In this document: positions 5,265 to 5,696 of the stretch, piece by piece
Layout of the letters: each line of letters begins with the position of its first letter
Numbering within the stretch: the stretch's first letter is position 1
Origin: Planctomycetota bacterium
GTDB lineage: Bacteria > Planctomycetota > JAJSAM01
Length of the DNA: 5,696 nucleotides
Assembly: GCA_029932425.1 (NCBI GenBank)
Contig: JAOZQC010000248.1
Span: forward strand, 1-5,696
Direction of reading: 5' to 3'
Program-made: the position numbers and the translations under genes
Notes under the pieces: model-generated
Databases searched by the model: none
Seen by the model: the letters and a program-made list of their open reading frames with translations, nothing else
What the model was told of the DNA's origin: nothing

Positions 5265-5696
5265 AGAGCTTGATCCGGAAGGTCTCGAAGATCTTGTTCA
5301 GCTCGTCCTTCGTCTTCTGGTCCACCCCGGACCGGCTCCAGGATCCCAGGGCGTAGATGATCTTCCCCACCTTGAAGTACCGGTTCTTCTCGCGGAGCAC
5401 GGTGCCCGTGGTGCCCCGGCCCACGAAGGAAAGCTCTCTGCCCCGGTACTTTCCCATGCGGACTTCCCTGCGCTTGATGGAGTCGCCGCGGACGTCCTTC
5501 CAGGTCCGCTTGTAGTAGTCGAGCATGCGGTCGACCTCTTCCGCCGGCGTCTTCCGCGACTCGTACACGTCCACGTAGAACATCACGAGGGTCATGTTTT
5601 CCCGGCGCTTGGAAAGGAGGATCTGGTAGCGGGTCCTCGCGGCGTCGAAGTTCGTCTCGAAGATCCAGTCCTTCGCGGGCCGGGTCAGCACGAACC
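5263..5696 (-). CDS. Probable exported protein with PsbP/DcrB-like (Mog1-type) fold, C-terminal part (5' end outside window)
   Basis: The visible 144 residues end in TGA at 5265-5263, and the frame is open to the window edge. A GTG at 5691 could serve as a start, but it is only six bases from the edge, has no visible ribosome site, and the codon before it is sense (Phe), so a longer protein with an unseen N-terminus is more likely. The fragment begins with Leu-Thr-Arg-Pro-Ala-Lys-Asp-Trp. It has beta-strand-like stretches separated by charged loops, a central helix-like segment (Ala-Glu-Glu-Val-Asp-Arg-Met-Leu-Asp-Tyr-Tyr), then Gly-Arg-Glu-Leu-Ser-Phe-Val and Lys-Ile-Ile-Tyr-Ala-Leu-Gly-Ser-Trp, and closes with a helix ending Phe-Glu-Thr-Phe-Arg-Ile. 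That last pattern is common in PsbP/DcrB-like domains of lipoproteins. Unlike its neighbours it is rich in Lys, Tyr and Phe. No catalytic motif is seen. The fold is inferred from the pattern, not proven, and the function is unknown. Confidence 0.6.
   Translation of the reverse strand, partial: FVLTRPAKDWIFETNFDAARTRYQILLSKRRENMTLVMFYVDVYESRKTPAEEVDRMLDYYKRTWKDVRGDSIKRREVRMGKYRGRELSFVGRGTTGTVLREKNRYFKVGKIIYALGSWSRSGVDQKTKDELNKIFETFRIKL

Noticed and set aside
3590..5356. 588-codon plus-strand frame overlapping the glycosyltransferase in another frame and antisense to RidA
   Set aside because: No domain pattern; it crosses the end of one recognised gene and the antisense of two others.

Overview
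The window comes from a very GC-rich Gram-negative bacterium. Two 60-base lines counted in the left-hand genes are 72% and 78% G+C. Genes for ADP-heptose synthesis and lipopolysaccharide (LPS) inner-core modification imply an outer membrane with a heptose-containing core. The sequence does not fix the phylum. High GC together with separate HldA and HldC proteins, rather than one bifunctional HldE, would suit groups such as Acidobacteriota or Myxococcota, but that is only a suggestion.

Left part (2-3160, + strand): four genes lie in one tight operon whose beginning is outside the window. They are the 3' end of gmhB (heptose bisphosphate phosphatase), hldA (heptose-7-phosphate kinase), hldC (heptose-1-phosphate adenylyltransferase) and a 477-residue protein made of two WaaP/InaA-type LPS kinase domains in tandem. 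Every junction is a 4-base stop/start overlap (ATGA, GTGA, GTGA), so translation is probably coupled. The first three enzymes convert D-glycero-D-manno-heptose 7-phosphate to ADP-D-glycero-beta-D-manno-heptose. The fourth probably phosphorylates a sugar of the lipid A-core. The isomerase GmhA and the epimerase HldD are not in the window and may lie upstream.

Middle (3161-3446): a 286-base gap is packed with nested inverted repeats, including two perfect 10-bp arms. It is followed by a family-4 glycosyltransferase gene (3447-4535, + strand) that looks like an LPS-core or cell-surface glycan glycosyltransferase. This gene belongs functionally with the heptose operon but probably has its own transcription or leader.

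Right part (4793-5696, - strand): a second operon converges on the first. A C-terminal fragment of a probable exported PsbP/DcrB-like protein is followed 11 bases later by a RidA (YjgF/UK114) family gene, whose ribosome binding site overlaps the end of the upstream gene. The convergent gap 4536-4792 has no credible gene but holds strong G/C hairpins suited to two-way termination.

No tRNA, rRNA, mobile element or CRISPR array is visible. The points most worth a second look are the duplicated LPS kinase with a CPD-type first active site and a strongly basic tail, the altered GAGD catalytic loop of HldA inside an 11-G run, and the structured gap before the glycosyltransferase.
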